Shown piece after piece: positions 1-7,529 of a stretch of DNA of 20,661 nt. The DNA is from Nautiliaceae bacterium (GTDB lineage: Bacteria > Campylobacterota > Campylobacteria > Campylobacterales > Nautiliaceae), in contig JALTBU010000150.1 in the NCBI GenBank assembly GCA_027008345.1, positions 1 to 20,661 of the forward strand. The letters are read 5' to 3'. Both the position numbers and the translations under genes were made by a program. The notes beneath the pieces were generated by a model. That model did not search any database, had not been told where the DNA came from, and worked only from the letters and a program-made list of their open reading frames with translations. Each line of letters begins with the position of its first letter. The first letter of the stretch is position 1.

Positions 1-12
1 CCTTTATTGTGT

Positions 13-37
13 AAATTTTTAAAAATTTTATTTTTTT
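13..37 (+). terminator. Possible AT-only terminator of an upstream gene
   Basis: A perfect 16-base palindrome made only of A and T (13-28) is followed by a run of seven T (31-37). It could end a rightward transcript from outside the window. With no G-C pairs the stem would be weak, so it may be only AT-rich spacer. Confidence 0.2.
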
Positions 38-72
38 CACTATTCACATTAATATATTTTTAATTATTATGG

Positions 73-93
73 TAAAATTTCATAAAAAAGGAA
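73..93 (+). promoter_or_regulatory. Candidate -10 and ribosome binding site of atpB
   Basis: A TAAAAT hexamer (73-78) lies 20 bases before the atpB start, and an A-rich AAGGAA (88-93) sits five bases before the ATG. No convincing -35 is visible, which is common in epsilonproteobacterial promoters. The rest of 1-98 is AT-rich with no gene seen. Confidence 0.35.
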
Positions 94-98
94 TTTGA

Positions 99-782
99 AT
101 GGAAGATAGAATTTGGTTGCTCTTTGGTTTTTTAGGGCATAATCAATATGTTCAATTAATCGTTCATACACTGCTTGCAGCATTTCTTTCAGTATTAGTG
201 GCAAAAATGGCTACAAGAAAACTTCAAATCGTACCAAGCGGATGTCAAAATGTTATGGAAGCAGTTGTCAGTGGTATTTTATATGTAGGAAAAGACGTTG
301 CAAATGAAGAAGTTGCAAGAAAATATTTAGTTCTTGCAGGAAGTTTAGCTATTTTTATTTTCTTTTCAAACTTAATGGAAATAATCCCTGGATTTATGCC
401 ACCAAGCGGAAATGTAAACTTTACATTAACTCTTGCACTTATTGTATTTATCTATTATCACTTTGAAGGTATAAGAAAACAAGGGCTTGGACATTACATT
501 GCACATTTTGCAGGACCTGTTAAATGGCTCTCACCTTTAATTTTCCCAGTTGAGATTCTTTCGCATTTTTCAAGAATAATTTCACTTGCATTCAGGTTAT
601 TCGGTAATATTAAAGGTGATGACTTATTCTTGTTAGTTTTATTAATGCTTGCACCTTGGGTATTCCCTCTTGCAGGATATGCCCTAATGAGTTTTTCAGC
701 AATACTTCAAGCATTCATATTTATGGTACTAACTTATGTTTACATCTACGGTGCAGTAACAGGACAAGAGGAATCATTATAA
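99..782 (+). CDS. atpB: F0F1 ATP synthase subunit a
   Basis: Subunit a of the membrane F0 sector, which forms the two proton half-channels beside the c-ring. The 227-residue product is nearly all hydrophobic helices. The family signature is intact: S162-LAFRLFGN carries the essential Arg166 (matching E. coli Arg210), and Asp175 falls where E. coli has Glu219. The start is ATG after AAGGAA. The gene stands alone rather than in an atpBEFHAGDC operon; from memory a separate atpB is normal in Campylobacter and relatives. Its last codons hold the ribosome binding site of the next gene, and its TAA stop (780-782) overlaps that gene's probable start region, so the two are probably co-translated. Confidence 0.95.
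   Translation: MEDRIWLLFGFLGHNQYVQLIVHTLLAAFLSVLVAKMATRKLQIVPSGCQNVMEAVVSGILYVGKDVANEEVARKYLVLAGSLAIFIFFSNLMEIIPGFMPPSGNVNFTLTLALIVFIYYHFEGIRKQGLGHYIAHFAGPVKWLSPLIFPVEILSHFSRIISLAFRLFGNIKGDDLFLLVLLMLAPWVFPLAGYALMSFSAILQAFIFMVLTYVYIYGAVTGQEESL
766..781 (+). promoter_or_regulatory. Ribosome binding site pointing to an ATT or ATA start
   Basis: AAGAGGAA (766-773) lies inside the end of atpB. The core GAGG ends 4 bases before ATT (776) and 7 before ATA (779). Both codons are in frame with the downstream protein, and no ATG, GTG or TTG lies nearby in that frame. Confidence 0.45.
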
Positions 783-1312
783 AAGACTTCCTCTCCTACT
801 TTATTACTGATTCTACCTATCTTATTGATAAAACACTTCAAATTATTTCTCAAAAAAAACCTGATTTTGTATGTTACAGAAACAAAATTAATCCTAATAA
901 AAAAGAAATTATAGAATTTGCAAATTTTGCAAGACAATATTCTAAAACATTCATAAATTTTGATTCTTTAATCAATCAAAATCTTATAAATTATTTTGAT
1001 GGAATACATTTTCCGACAAAATATATTGAAAAACTTCCTGAATTAAAAGAAAAATTCCCAAATCATATTTTTATTACCTCAACCCATTCATTTGAAGAAA
1101 TTAAAAAAGCTAAAATTTCGGATTTCATAACATTTTCACCTGTTTTTGATTCAAAAGGCAGAAAAGGGCTTGGAATTGAAACACTAAACAAAGCATGTAA
1201 ATTACACTCAAAAATTATCGCTCTTGGGGGAATCATATCTGATAAGGAAGTGAAAAAAGTTAAAAATTCCAAAGCCGTAGGATTTGCCTCTATCAGATAT
1301 TTTTATAAATAA
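776..1312 (+). CDS. ThiE/TenI-like thiamine phosphate synthase family protein
   Basis: A TIM-barrel protein of the thiamine phosphate synthase/TenI family, about 178 residues if started at ATT 776. Visible landmarks, counted from that start, are an N-terminal FITDS strand (9-13), YRNK (34-37) in place of the usual QLREK, DGIHF (75-79) for DGVHL, THSFEE, a phosphate-loop segment FSPVFDSKGRKG, and IIALGGI near the end. ThiE joins the pyrimidine and thiazole phosphates. The usual Mg-binding Asp after DGVHL-GQ is not present here (DGIHFPTKY) and the protein is short, so it could be a TenI-like or diverged enzyme. The only in-frame TTG (656) lies deep inside atpB and would add about 40 unrelated residues, so I place the start at ATT 776 or ATA 779. 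I leave the symbol blank because ThiE versus TenI is unresolved. Confidence 0.75.
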   Translation: MIKDFLSYFITDSTYLIDKTLQIISQKKPDFVCYRNKINPNKKEIIEFANFARQYSKTFINFDSLINQNLINYFDGIHFPTKYIEKLPELKEKFPNHIFITSTHSFEEIKKAKISDFITFSPVFDSKGRKGLGIETLNKACKLHSKIIALGGIISDKEVKKVKNSKAVGFASIRYFYK

Positions 1313-1386
1313 TTCTTACTATATTTTTAACTCATCCACTCATATACTCTTACACTTAAAAACTATTAAATCTTACATTATCTTAT
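1297..1386. repeat. G-free tract with a 16-base repeat unit
   Basis: No G occurs on the + strand from 1297 to 1386, which spans the thiE-like/tyrA spacer. Within it, ACTCATCCA (1330-1338) is followed directly by CTCATATACTC (1339-1349). The same two modules, in the order expected for neighbouring copies of a 16-base unit, recur in the plsY-folB spacer at 7585-7600. Confidence 0.4.
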
Positions 1387-2200
1387 GAAGGTTATTCCCG
1401 GTTTTCATCCATTCTTCAAGCTCATCCCATTTGTCATTTTCTATCATTTCTTTTGCTTTTTTAAGCTCACTCTTAAACGCTTCTATCGAATCAAGCAAGT
1501 TTTGTTTGTTTTCGCTGAAAATATCTTTCCACATATGAGGATTGCTTTTTGCAAGTCTGCTCATATCCCGAAATCCACCGGCAGCAAGTGCCACAATATG
1601 TTCTTTATCTTCTTGTTTTAATACTGCATTTGCGATAGAAAATGAAACGATATGCGGCATATGAGAAATAAATGCAGCATGTCTGTCGTGTTCTTTTGCA
1701 TCCATATATTTTATATGCATTTGCAGTTTATTACATATATCAACAGCCTGTTTTCTTTGGTTTTCACCGCTTTGTTCAATATTACATAAAACCATTACCT
1801 TGTTTTTATACAAATCTCCAATAGCCGCCTGAGGTCCTGAATATTCAGTTCCTGCCATGGGATGTGATGCTACAAGGTTCTTTCTTATATTTTTAGGACA
1901 TGAATTTATAATACTCTCTTTTGTAGACCCAAAATCCATTATTGTCAAATCTTTTTTTATATGTAATTTTGATATTTCTTTAAGTGCTTTAATAATGCCT
2001 TTAATGGGAATCGCCAAAATAACAACATCACTTTTTTCAATGGCTTTAAAATCACTTATCTCATCCACGAGACCGAGTTTCAAAGCATCTTCACAATGTT
2101 TTGGATTATGGTCTATTCCAATAATCTTATCAAAATAATCTCTCATAGCAAGACCAAAACTACCGCCCATAAGCCCAAGTCCAACGATAGAACAAACCAT
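1373..2200 (-). CDS. tyrA: Prephenate dehydrogenase
   Basis: Oxidatively decarboxylates prephenate to 4-hydroxyphenylpyruvate with NAD(P)+ in tyrosine synthesis, in the cytoplasm. The 275-residue length suits a stand-alone TyrA with no fused chorismate mutase or ACT domain. An N-terminal Rossmann fold is clear (GLGLMGGS, residues 7-14). The ASHPMAGTE motif of the active site and the ISHMPHIVSF segment are both present. The start is ATG, with AGAGGT a few bases upstream. It is divergent from bamA across a 70-base spacer holding a -10 for each. The same divergent pairing is, as I recall, found in Campylobacter. Its 3' end faces the thiE-like gene across a 60-base G-free spacer. Confidence 0.93.
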   Translation of the reverse strand: MVCSIVGLGLMGGSFGLAMRDYFDKIIGIDHNPKHCEDALKLGLVDEISDFKAIEKSDVVILAIPIKGIIKALKEISKLHIKKDLTIMDFGSTKESIINSCPKNIRKNLVASHPMAGTEYSGPQAAIGDLYKNKVMVLCNIEQSGENQRKQAVDICNKLQMHIKYMDAKEHDRHAAFISHMPHIVSFSIANAVLKQEDKEHIVALAAGGFRDMSRLAKSNPHMWKDIFSENKQNLLDSIEAFKSELKKAKEMIENDKWDELEEWMKTGNNLHKIM

Positions 2201-2219
2201 TTAACCTCTTTTTTTAAAA

Positions 2220-2243
2220 ATTATAACACATTTACGATATAAT
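2220..2243. promoter_or_regulatory. Divergent -10 elements of tyrA and bamA
   Basis: On the minus strand TATAAT reads from 2225 to 2220, suited to tyrA. On the plus strand TATAAT at 2238-2243 suits bamA, which starts at 2271 after AAGGGG. Neither shows a good -35. The two -10 boxes are only 12 bases apart and point away from each other. Confidence 0.55.
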
Positions 2244-2270
2244 TTTATCCAAACAAAGCTAAGGGGTATT

Positions 2271-4451
2271 ATGAAAAAAATTATATGGTTTTTACCAGCT
2301 TTAATATTAGCTCAAAACATCAATAAGATTGAATATAAAGGTTTGATACATTTATCTCCTCAAACCGCAAATACACTTATAAAAATAACTCCTCAAAGTG
2401 AATATGACTTAAAAAAAATAGATGAGAGCATAAAAGCACTTTATAATACAGGATATTTTAAAACAATAAAAGCAGATTTTGAAAATGGTAATTTAACATT
2501 TATATGTCTTGAAAAACCAACAATTACAAAAATAAAAACTGAAAACCTCTCAGAAGAACTTAAAAAAATATTAAAACAACAACATCTTCTGCCTAAAAAA
2601 GGGGAACTTTTAAATAATGATAAATTAAAAAAACTAAAAGCTTTTATTGAAAATTATTATCTTGCAAAAGGTTATTTCAATACTGTTGTAAAAACAGACG
2701 CAATACCGATCAGTCAAACAAAAGTTATATTGAAAATAACCATCAAAAGAGGAAAAGAAGTTATTATAAGACATGTAAATTTCTTCGGTGCTACACTTCC
2801 TAAAAGCAACCTTGAAGATGAAATTGAAAATAGAGAAAGAAATTTTTGGAGTTTTTTGCCTTTTTTCAACAGCGGTAAATTAAAAGTTTTTAAACTTATA
2901 GAAGACCAACATGCCCTTCAAGATTACTATATGAACCTTGGATATCTTGACGCCAAAGTTTCACTGCCTCTTGCTAAACCAAATCTTGATTCTTATTTTG
3001 CTGATATTGATTATAAAATTTATGAAGGTCCAAGATATATAGTTAAAAAAATTTCTTTTAATTATCCCAAAAATATAAAAGTAAAACTCCCTAAATTAAA
3101 ACTTAAAACAAATAAATATTTCAATATATCAGCCCTTAGAAAAGATTTAGAAGATATAACACACTCATTTCAAAACTTAGGTTACGCCTATGCAAAAGTA
3201 TATCCACAAATAAAAAAAGAAAAAAATAAAGTATATATTACATATATTATATACCCAGGAGAAATCGTATATATAAATAATGTCATAATATCAGGAAACA
3301 ATAAAACACTCGATAGGGTCATTAGAAGAAATGTATATTTAGCCCCTGGAAGCAAATACTCATATAAAGATTATATTGATTCAAAATATGCCCTTCAACG
3401 TACAGGATATCTTGAAAATGTAAAAATAAAACAACAAAGAATATCCGATAATAAAATGAATATCTTGGTAAAAGTAAAAGAAGGGCTTAGTGGTTCATTA
3501 AGAGCTGGAATCAGTTACGGAAGCTATACAAAACTCGGATTCAATCTGGCATTAAGCGAAAAAAATGTATTTGGAAGCGGTCAAACTGTTTCAGTCAATG
3601 CGGACATTAATTCAAAAAGTAGAAATTATTCTCTTTCTTTATTTAATCCAAGAATATTTGATACTCTGTATTCTTTTAACGCTTCAATATTTAATAATTC
3701 GTTTGAGGGAATTTCTTACGATTCAAAACAAAGAGGTTTTAGTTTAGGAATAGGTAAAAAACTCACAAGAAATCTCTCAGCAAATATTACATATGGGTAT
3801 ACAAAAGAAAGGCTTTCTAATTATGATTCTACGCTTGAAGATATAAAACCAAACAGTATTAAAAGTTATATAATTTCTTCCCTTTCATATAATGATACAG
3901 ATAATTATTTTTTCCCAACTCTTGGTAAAAAGGCATCATTATCAATAGAATATGCAGGAATTGGTGGAGATCAAAGATATATGAAAACGCTTGGGAGTTT
4001 CAAATATTTTTACCCTATTACAGATAAAACATATAAAACAATAGCCGTTTTAAAATTTAGGACAAAAGCCGGATATATCAAAAAAATTGGATATCTCCCT
4101 ATAAGTGATAAATTCTATTTAGGAGGTCCAAGAACTGTAAGAGGATTTAATTGGTACAGCATATCCCCTGTGGATGCAAACGGGAATAAAATAGGTGGTA
4201 AAAGAGAATTTATAGCTGGACCTGAAATTTCAACACCTTTAAGTCTAAAAAATAAACTTTGGCTAAGTGCATTTATGGATTATGGGGCTGTTGGGGAAAA
4301 CAAACTAAATATAACAAGAAGTTCTTACGGTGTTGAGCTTGACTGGATCACACCTATGGGACCTTTGAGTCTTATATGGTCATGGCCTATTAAAAGTGAA
4401 AAAACTGATGATTTACAAAAATTTGAATTTAGTTTAGGAACATCTTTTTAA
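2271..4451 (+). CDS. bamA: Outer membrane protein assembly factor BamA
   Basis: Central outer-membrane subunit of the BAM complex, which folds and inserts beta-barrel proteins. The 726-residue product has a short signal peptide (MKKIIWFLPALILA, cleavage near residue 14), then a run of POTRA-type repeats to about residue 410, then a C-terminal beta-barrel. The barrel carries the conserved loop-6 motif VRGF at 623-626, preceded by LGGPRT, and ends in phenylalanine as outer-membrane proteins do. The start is ATG with AAGGGG four bases upstream. The stop overlaps the ATG of the next gene by one base, so the two are co-translated. TamA is a less likely alternative, given the length and number of POTRA repeats. 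Confidence 0.93.
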   Translation: MKKIIWFLPALILAQNINKIEYKGLIHLSPQTANTLIKITPQSEYDLKKIDESIKALYNTGYFKTIKADFENGNLTFICLEKPTITKIKTENLSEELKKILKQQHLLPKKGELLNNDKLKKLKAFIENYYLAKGYFNTVVKTDAIPISQTKVILKITIKRGKEVIIRHVNFFGATLPKSNLEDEIENRERNFWSFLPFFNSGKLKVFKLIEDQHALQDYYMNLGYLDAKVSLPLAKPNLDSYFADIDYKIYEGPRYIVKKISFNYPKNIKVKLPKLKLKTNKYFNISALRKDLEDITHSFQNLGYAYAKVYPQIKKEKNKVYITYIIYPGEIVYINNVIISGNNKTLDRVIRRNVYLAPGSKYSYKDYIDSKYALQRTGYLENVKIKQQRISDNKMNILVKVKEGLSGSLRAGISYGSYTKLGFNLALSEKNVFGSGQTVSVNADINSKSRNYSLSLFNPRIFDTLYSFNASIFNNSFEGISYDSKQRGFSLGIGKKLTRNLSANITYGYTKERLSNYDSTLEDIKPNSIKSYIISSLSYNDTDNYFFPTLGKKASLSIEYAGIGGDQRYMKTLGSFKYFYPITDKTYKTIAVLKFRTKAGYIKKIGYLPISDKFYLGGPRTVRGFNWYSISPVDANGNKIGGKREFIAGPEISTPLSLKNKLWLSAFMDYGAVGENKLNITRSSYGVELDWITPMGPLSLIWSWPIKSEKTDDLQKFEFSLGTSF

Positions 4452-4786
4452 TGGGAAAATTTTTTTTAATTCTTCTTTTTATTACCCATATTTTTGCACT
4501 TGATTTATCTCAATCTGATAAACAAAAACATATCTTAGCAACTGGGATCATTTCTGTATTAAGTGATGAAATATATTGTAATTATTATAAACGCAAATAT
4601 AATACTCCCCCATCCAAAAGCAAAAGATATATAATTTCAATTTCAAGCGGTATAATTACAGGATTTTTAAAAGAAATGTATGATAAAAGTAAATCTAACA
4701 ACCATTTCGACCATAAAGATTTACAAGCAGATATTTTAGGAAGTGTCTTAGGAAGTATTTTAAAAATAGAAATTAAGTGGCGATGA
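4451..4786 (+). CDS. Small exported protein resembling the YfiM/DUF2279 family
   Basis: A 111-residue protein beginning with a hydrophobic signal segment (residues 2-17, likely cleaved after IFA). The mature part has the pattern DKQKH (23-27), GFLKEMYD (71-78), HFDHKDL (85-91) and ADILGS (93-98). This matches my memory of YfiM/DUF2279-type periplasmic or lipoprotein-like proteins (DKxxH, GxxKExxD, DLxAD). No lipobox Cys is visible. Function is unknown. It overlaps the bamA stop by one base, which suggests an envelope role. Its last 14 bases overlap the 3' end of the convergent phosphatase gene, leaving no room for a terminator between them. Confidence 0.7.
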   Translation: MGKFFLILLFITHIFALDLSQSDKQKHILATGIISVLSDEIYCNYYKRKYNTPPSKSKRYIISISSGIITGFLKEMYDKSKSNNHFDHKDLQADILGSVLGSILKIEIKWR

Positions 4787-6230
4787 TTTCTAAATCAAAA
4801 AATAACTCTCTTGTTTTACTTCTTTCTTTTGCAAGATAAAGATTTTTGCCTTCTATTATTATTTTTTTATTTTCATATTTTATTTTTACATCAGGCATTG
4901 AAAGATTTAAATTCACAAGTTTTGCAACCCAGAAAATATTACATAGTTTTTCAACTATATCTTTTTTAGGAAGAAGGCACTTAAATTTTTCAATCTCTCT
5001 TTTTTTTATTTTTTTTCTTTTATGAAATCTTATAATTTTTGAAATCAACAACCTGTCACAATGCCTAAATCCATAATGAAGAGAATTCAGCAAGATATAA
5101 TCTGTATGTTTATGAGCTTCATAAAAGTCAACAAGCTCCCCTGCACGCGAAAGTTTAATTGCATAAGTAAGATGCATTTTATATTTTTCATCAAGTTTAA
5201 AGTCTTCTTTTAATAAATCAAATATTTCAAGGGCTATTTTTGTCTCATACGAAGCAATTTTTCTGTCAATCTGATAAACATCGATAATTGTTCTGACTGA
5301 CGGATTAAAATTTTCAGGGAAACGGTGATTATGGTTTCTAAGAAGATCTGTTAAAAAAACACCCTCTCTAACTCCGACTCCGCTTGTTATTATTTTTTTA
5401 CCTTTAAGATATTTTATGGCTTCAATAAAAATTAAAGTCCCAGGTCTTATGACATCAAGCCTTTCTGGTTTTACACCGATTTTAAGAAGCTCTTCATCAC
5501 TCATTTTTAAAATTTGCTCTAAAAATTCTTTATGTTCTCCAAATTCATAAGTAAATCCGTGAAGTATATCAATGGGATACTCTATTTTTTTCATAATAAC
5601 TTTTGATAAAGCCCTGATTGAACCGCCAATACCAAAAACATTTTTATGATTAAAAACATCTCCTAACTTTTTAAGCTCTTTTTTGATATATTTTCTTGCC
5701 CCTTCAATATCGCCTTTATCAAAAAAAAGTTCTTTAAGCCTTACAGTTCCGAGTTTAAGAGACATGGTGTGTTCTATTTTTTTATTAGATATCAGAGCGA
5801 ATTCAGTAGAACCTCCGCCTATATCAATAGTAACGCCATTTTTTTCATACAGAAGATTTGCCGCTGCAACTCCTCCAAAAAACGCCTCTTTATCACCGTC
5901 AATAACTTTTATATTTATTCCAAGTTCTTTTTTGACCAGATTGATAAATTCGGATTTATTTGGAGCATCTCTTACAGCAGAAGTGGCAACACATAAAATT
6001 TTACGTGTTTTTAAAGACTTTGCTATTAAAAGAAATTCTCTCAAAGCATTTAAAGCTCTTTTAATAGCAAAGTCTTGAAGCTCTCCATTATGTTCATATG
6101 CACCTTCGCTTATTCTTACCTTACTTTTTTCTTCTCTTAAAAGATAAAAGCCAAAACGGCTCGTTTTTTTAAATACAGCCATTCTGGCTGAGTTTGAACC
6201 GATATCAATAACAGCAGTTACTTTTGCCAT
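4773..6230 (-). CDS. Ppx/GppA family phosphatase
   Basis: An ASKHA-fold phosphatase of the exopolyphosphatase/pppGpp phosphohydrolase family, 485 residues. Seen in order: phosphate-1 loop IDIGSNSARM (8-17), ATSAVRDAPN (82-91), Glu115 in VIDGDKEAF at the usual catalytic Glu position, phosphate-2 loop IDIGGGSTEF (135-144), and a helical HD-like C-terminal half from about residue 310. Family members hydrolyse polyphosphate or pppGpp; sequence alone does not decide which. The start is ATG three bases after the ferredoxin stop, with a ribosome binding site inside the ferredoxin's last codons, so translation is probably coupled. It ends the plsY-folB-hsrA-fdx run. Confidence 0.9.
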   Translation of the reverse strand: MAKVTAVIDIGSNSARMAVFKKTSRFGFYLLREEKSKVRISEGAYEHNGELQDFAIKRALNALREFLLIAKSLKTRKILCVATSAVRDAPNKSEFINLVKKELGINIKVIDGDKEAFFGGVAAANLLYEKNGVTIDIGGGSTEFALISNKKIEHTMSLKLGTVRLKELFFDKGDIEGARKYIKKELKKLGDVFNHKNVFGIGGSIRALSKVIMKKIEYPIDILHGFTYEFGEHKEFLEQILKMSDEELLKIGVKPERLDVIRPGTLIFIEAIKYLKGKKIITSGVGVREGVFLTDLLRNHNHRFPENFNPSVRTIIDVYQIDRKIASYETKIALEIFDLLKEDFKLDEKYKMHLTYAIKLSRAGELVDFYEAHKHTDYILLNSLHYGFRHCDRLLISKIIRFHKRKKIKKREIEKFKCLLPKKDIVEKLCNIFWVAKLVNLNLSMPDVKIKYENKKIIIEGKNLYLAKERSKTRELFFDLEIIAT

Positions 6231-6232
6231 TA

Positions 6233-6487
6233 TTACTCTTCTTCTTTATGAATAAGCTCTGCTTTAAGTTTTAATTCTTTTGCATTTTCTACATTATCAG
6301 GATCCGGAACAATAGCATCAACAGGACATACAGGTACACATTGAGGCTCTCCGCCATATTCTATACATTCAGTACATAAATCAGGATCTATTTCATAAAT
6401 AGGATCTCCTGGTTCAATTGCTCCGTTTGGACATTCATCCACACAAGCATCACATGCGATACATTCTTCTGTAATTTTTAGTGACAT
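6233..6487 (-). CDS. 2[4Fe-4S] ferredoxin
   Basis: An 84-residue electron carrier with two cluster-binding motifs: Cys9, 12, 15 and 19 (CxxCxxCxxxCP), then Cys38, 41, 50 and 54 (CxxC-x8-CxxxCP). The eight-residue loop in the second motif and the acidic, Lys-rich C-terminal tail (residues 60-84) are typical of YfhL/Allochromatium-type ferredoxins. All eight ligands are present. The start is ATG, with AAGGAG formed by the last two codons of hsrA; only one base separates the genes. A ferredoxin is, as I recall, adjacent to the CosR-type regulator in Campylobacter too, which suggests an old link with redox or electron-transport control. Confidence 0.92.
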   Translation of the reverse strand: MSLKITEECIACDACVDECPNGAIEPGDPIYEIDPDLCTECIEYGGEPQCVPVCPVDAIVPDPDNVENAKELKLKAELIHKEEE

Positions 6488-6488
6488 A

Positions 6489-7157
6489 CTACTCCTTTGG
6501 ATAACAAAATTTATAGCCTCTGCGGCGAATGGTCTTTATTGTATCAATTTTAAAAACTTTGTCAACCTTTTGACGTATTTGATTTACAGCAACCTCAATA
6601 ACATTTGGAGTTACCATTTCAGGTTCTTCCCAAATAGCATCAAGAAGCTGTTCTTTTGAGATAACCTGATTTGGATATCTTGCTAAATGCATAAAAACTT
6701 CAAAAGCTTTACCTTTAAGATAAGATTCTTGACCTTTATATATAATTTTTTCTTCATCTTTTACAATTATTAAATCTTTTATTTTTATCTGGGACTCTTT
6801 TCCGCTTCTAAGCGCAACATTTACACGTGTTATTAATAAATCAAAATTAAGAGGCTTTTTTATATAATCATCTGCACCCATTTTTAATGTTTTAATTTCT
6901 GTTTCTACAGACATATCGTCTGATAAAACTATTATTTTGATTAAAGGAAAAAGATTTTTTGCATAATCTATAAATTTAAAAACTTCACTCATTCCAAAAT
7001 TCAAATCTATCAAAACAAGATTATAATGTCTTATATCTAAAAAATATTTAGCGTCTTTAATAGTATACGCTTCATCAGTTTTATATCCTGCATCATTTAA
7101 AGACCTTTTAATAAGTTCATTCAACGTTTCATCTTTTTCAACAATTAAAAGACGCAC
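6489..7157 (-). CDS. hsrA: OmpR-family response regulator, HsrA/CosR ortholog
   Basis: A 222-residue regulator with a receiver domain (1-115) and an OmpR/PhoB winged helix (about 125-222). The DNA-binding half is nearly identical to my memory of Helicobacter HP1043 (HsrA) and Campylobacter CosR, including EQLLDAIWEEPEMVTPNVIEV and RRRGYKFCYPK, so orthology is strong. Those proteins are essential orphan regulators of homeostasis and oxidative stress that lack the phospho-acceptor Asp. Here Asp51 is present (LVLIDLNFG), with Ser79 and Lys101-Pro102 in the usual switch positions, although the second pocket acid is Lys8 (VEKDE). No histidine kinase is adjacent. The start is GTG, with AAAGGAG five bases upstream. 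A TATAAT lies upstream inside the folB spacer. Confidence 0.93.
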   Translation of the reverse strand: MRLLIVEKDETLNELIKRSLNDAGYKTDEAYTIKDAKYFLDIRHYNLVLIDLNFGMSEVFKFIDYAKNLFPLIKIIVLSDDMSVETEIKTLKMGADDYIKKPLNFDLLITRVNVALRSGKESQIKIKDLIIVKDEEKIIYKGQESYLKGKAFEVFMHLARYPNQVISKEQLLDAIWEEPEMVTPNVIEVAVNQIRQKVDKVFKIDTIKTIRRRGYKFCYPKE

Positions 7158-7183
7158 AATTACTCCTTTTACTACTTTGACAA

Positions 7184-7212
7184 ATTATATCAAAAATTAA
7201 TAATTTCTTAAA
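7184..7212 (-). promoter_or_regulatory. Candidate promoter of hsrA
   Basis: Reading leftwards, TTTAAG (7212-7207) is followed by exactly 17 bases and then TATAAT (7189-7184). About 20 bases of leader would precede the GTG start. The -35 part overlaps the end of folB. TTTAAG resembles the half-site I recall for HP1043/HsrA, and a degenerate second copy (ATTAAT, 7201-7196) follows after five bases, so autoregulation is conceivable. Confidence 0.5.
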
Positions 7213-7529
7213 ATCTCAACTCCCACTAAAGCATTTTTTAATATTTCGGGTTTTTTAATTGATAAATAAAGTTTTTTTATTTGAGAAAATTCTTGTTTTA
7301 ACATTACTTCAATATCATCAATTGCATCTTCTATTAGTTTATATTTACCTTCAATTATTTTATTTTGAACCATATCACAAACTTTTGCATAATCAATATA
7401 TTCAGTTTTGTTTTCATAATCTATTTTCATATTTACCACTACAATCTGTTCTTCATTTCTTTCTTTTTCTAAAAGTCCTAAAATAGCCTTGAATGTTAAA
7501 TCTTCTATAATTATCGTATAAGTTTTCAT
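7197..7529 (-). CDS. folB: Dihydroneopterin aldolase family protein
   Basis: FolB cleaves 7,8-dihydroneopterin to 6-hydroxymethyl-dihydropterin in folate synthesis. The 110-residue length fits. The LGLLEKERNEEQ segment (17-28) gives the pterin-site Glu and the family's E-R-xx-Q pattern, and IKKPEIL (91-97) holds the conserved Lys93-Pro94. A Tyr and an acidic helix (YKLIEDAIDDI) sit where the family has its active-site Tyr and helix. The start is ATG after a weak GGGAA. It lies between plsY (75-base spacer) and hsrA (39-base spacer) on the same strand. Divergence is moderate, as expected for epsilonproteobacterial FolB. Confidence 0.85.
   Translation of the reverse strand: MKTYTIIIEDLTFKAILGLLEKERNEEQIVVVNMKIDYENKTEYIDYAKVCDMVQNKIIEGKYKLIEDAIDDIEVMLKQEFSQIKKLYLSIKKPEILKNALVGVEILRNY

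Noticed and set aside
656..775. TTG-started N-terminal extension of the ThiE/TenI-like protein
   Set aside because: It lies wholly inside atpB in another frame, its translation does not resemble the family, and the family's first strand begins after 776.
746..937. Reverse-strand ORF opposite the end of atpB and start of the thiE-like gene
   Set aside because: It is low-complexity, has no family resemblance and is fully covered by two well-supported genes on the other strand.
5683..6078. 131-codon ORF opposite the Ppx/GppA gene
   Set aside because: It is a shadow of conserved phosphatase motifs, with no plausible start signal or protein character.
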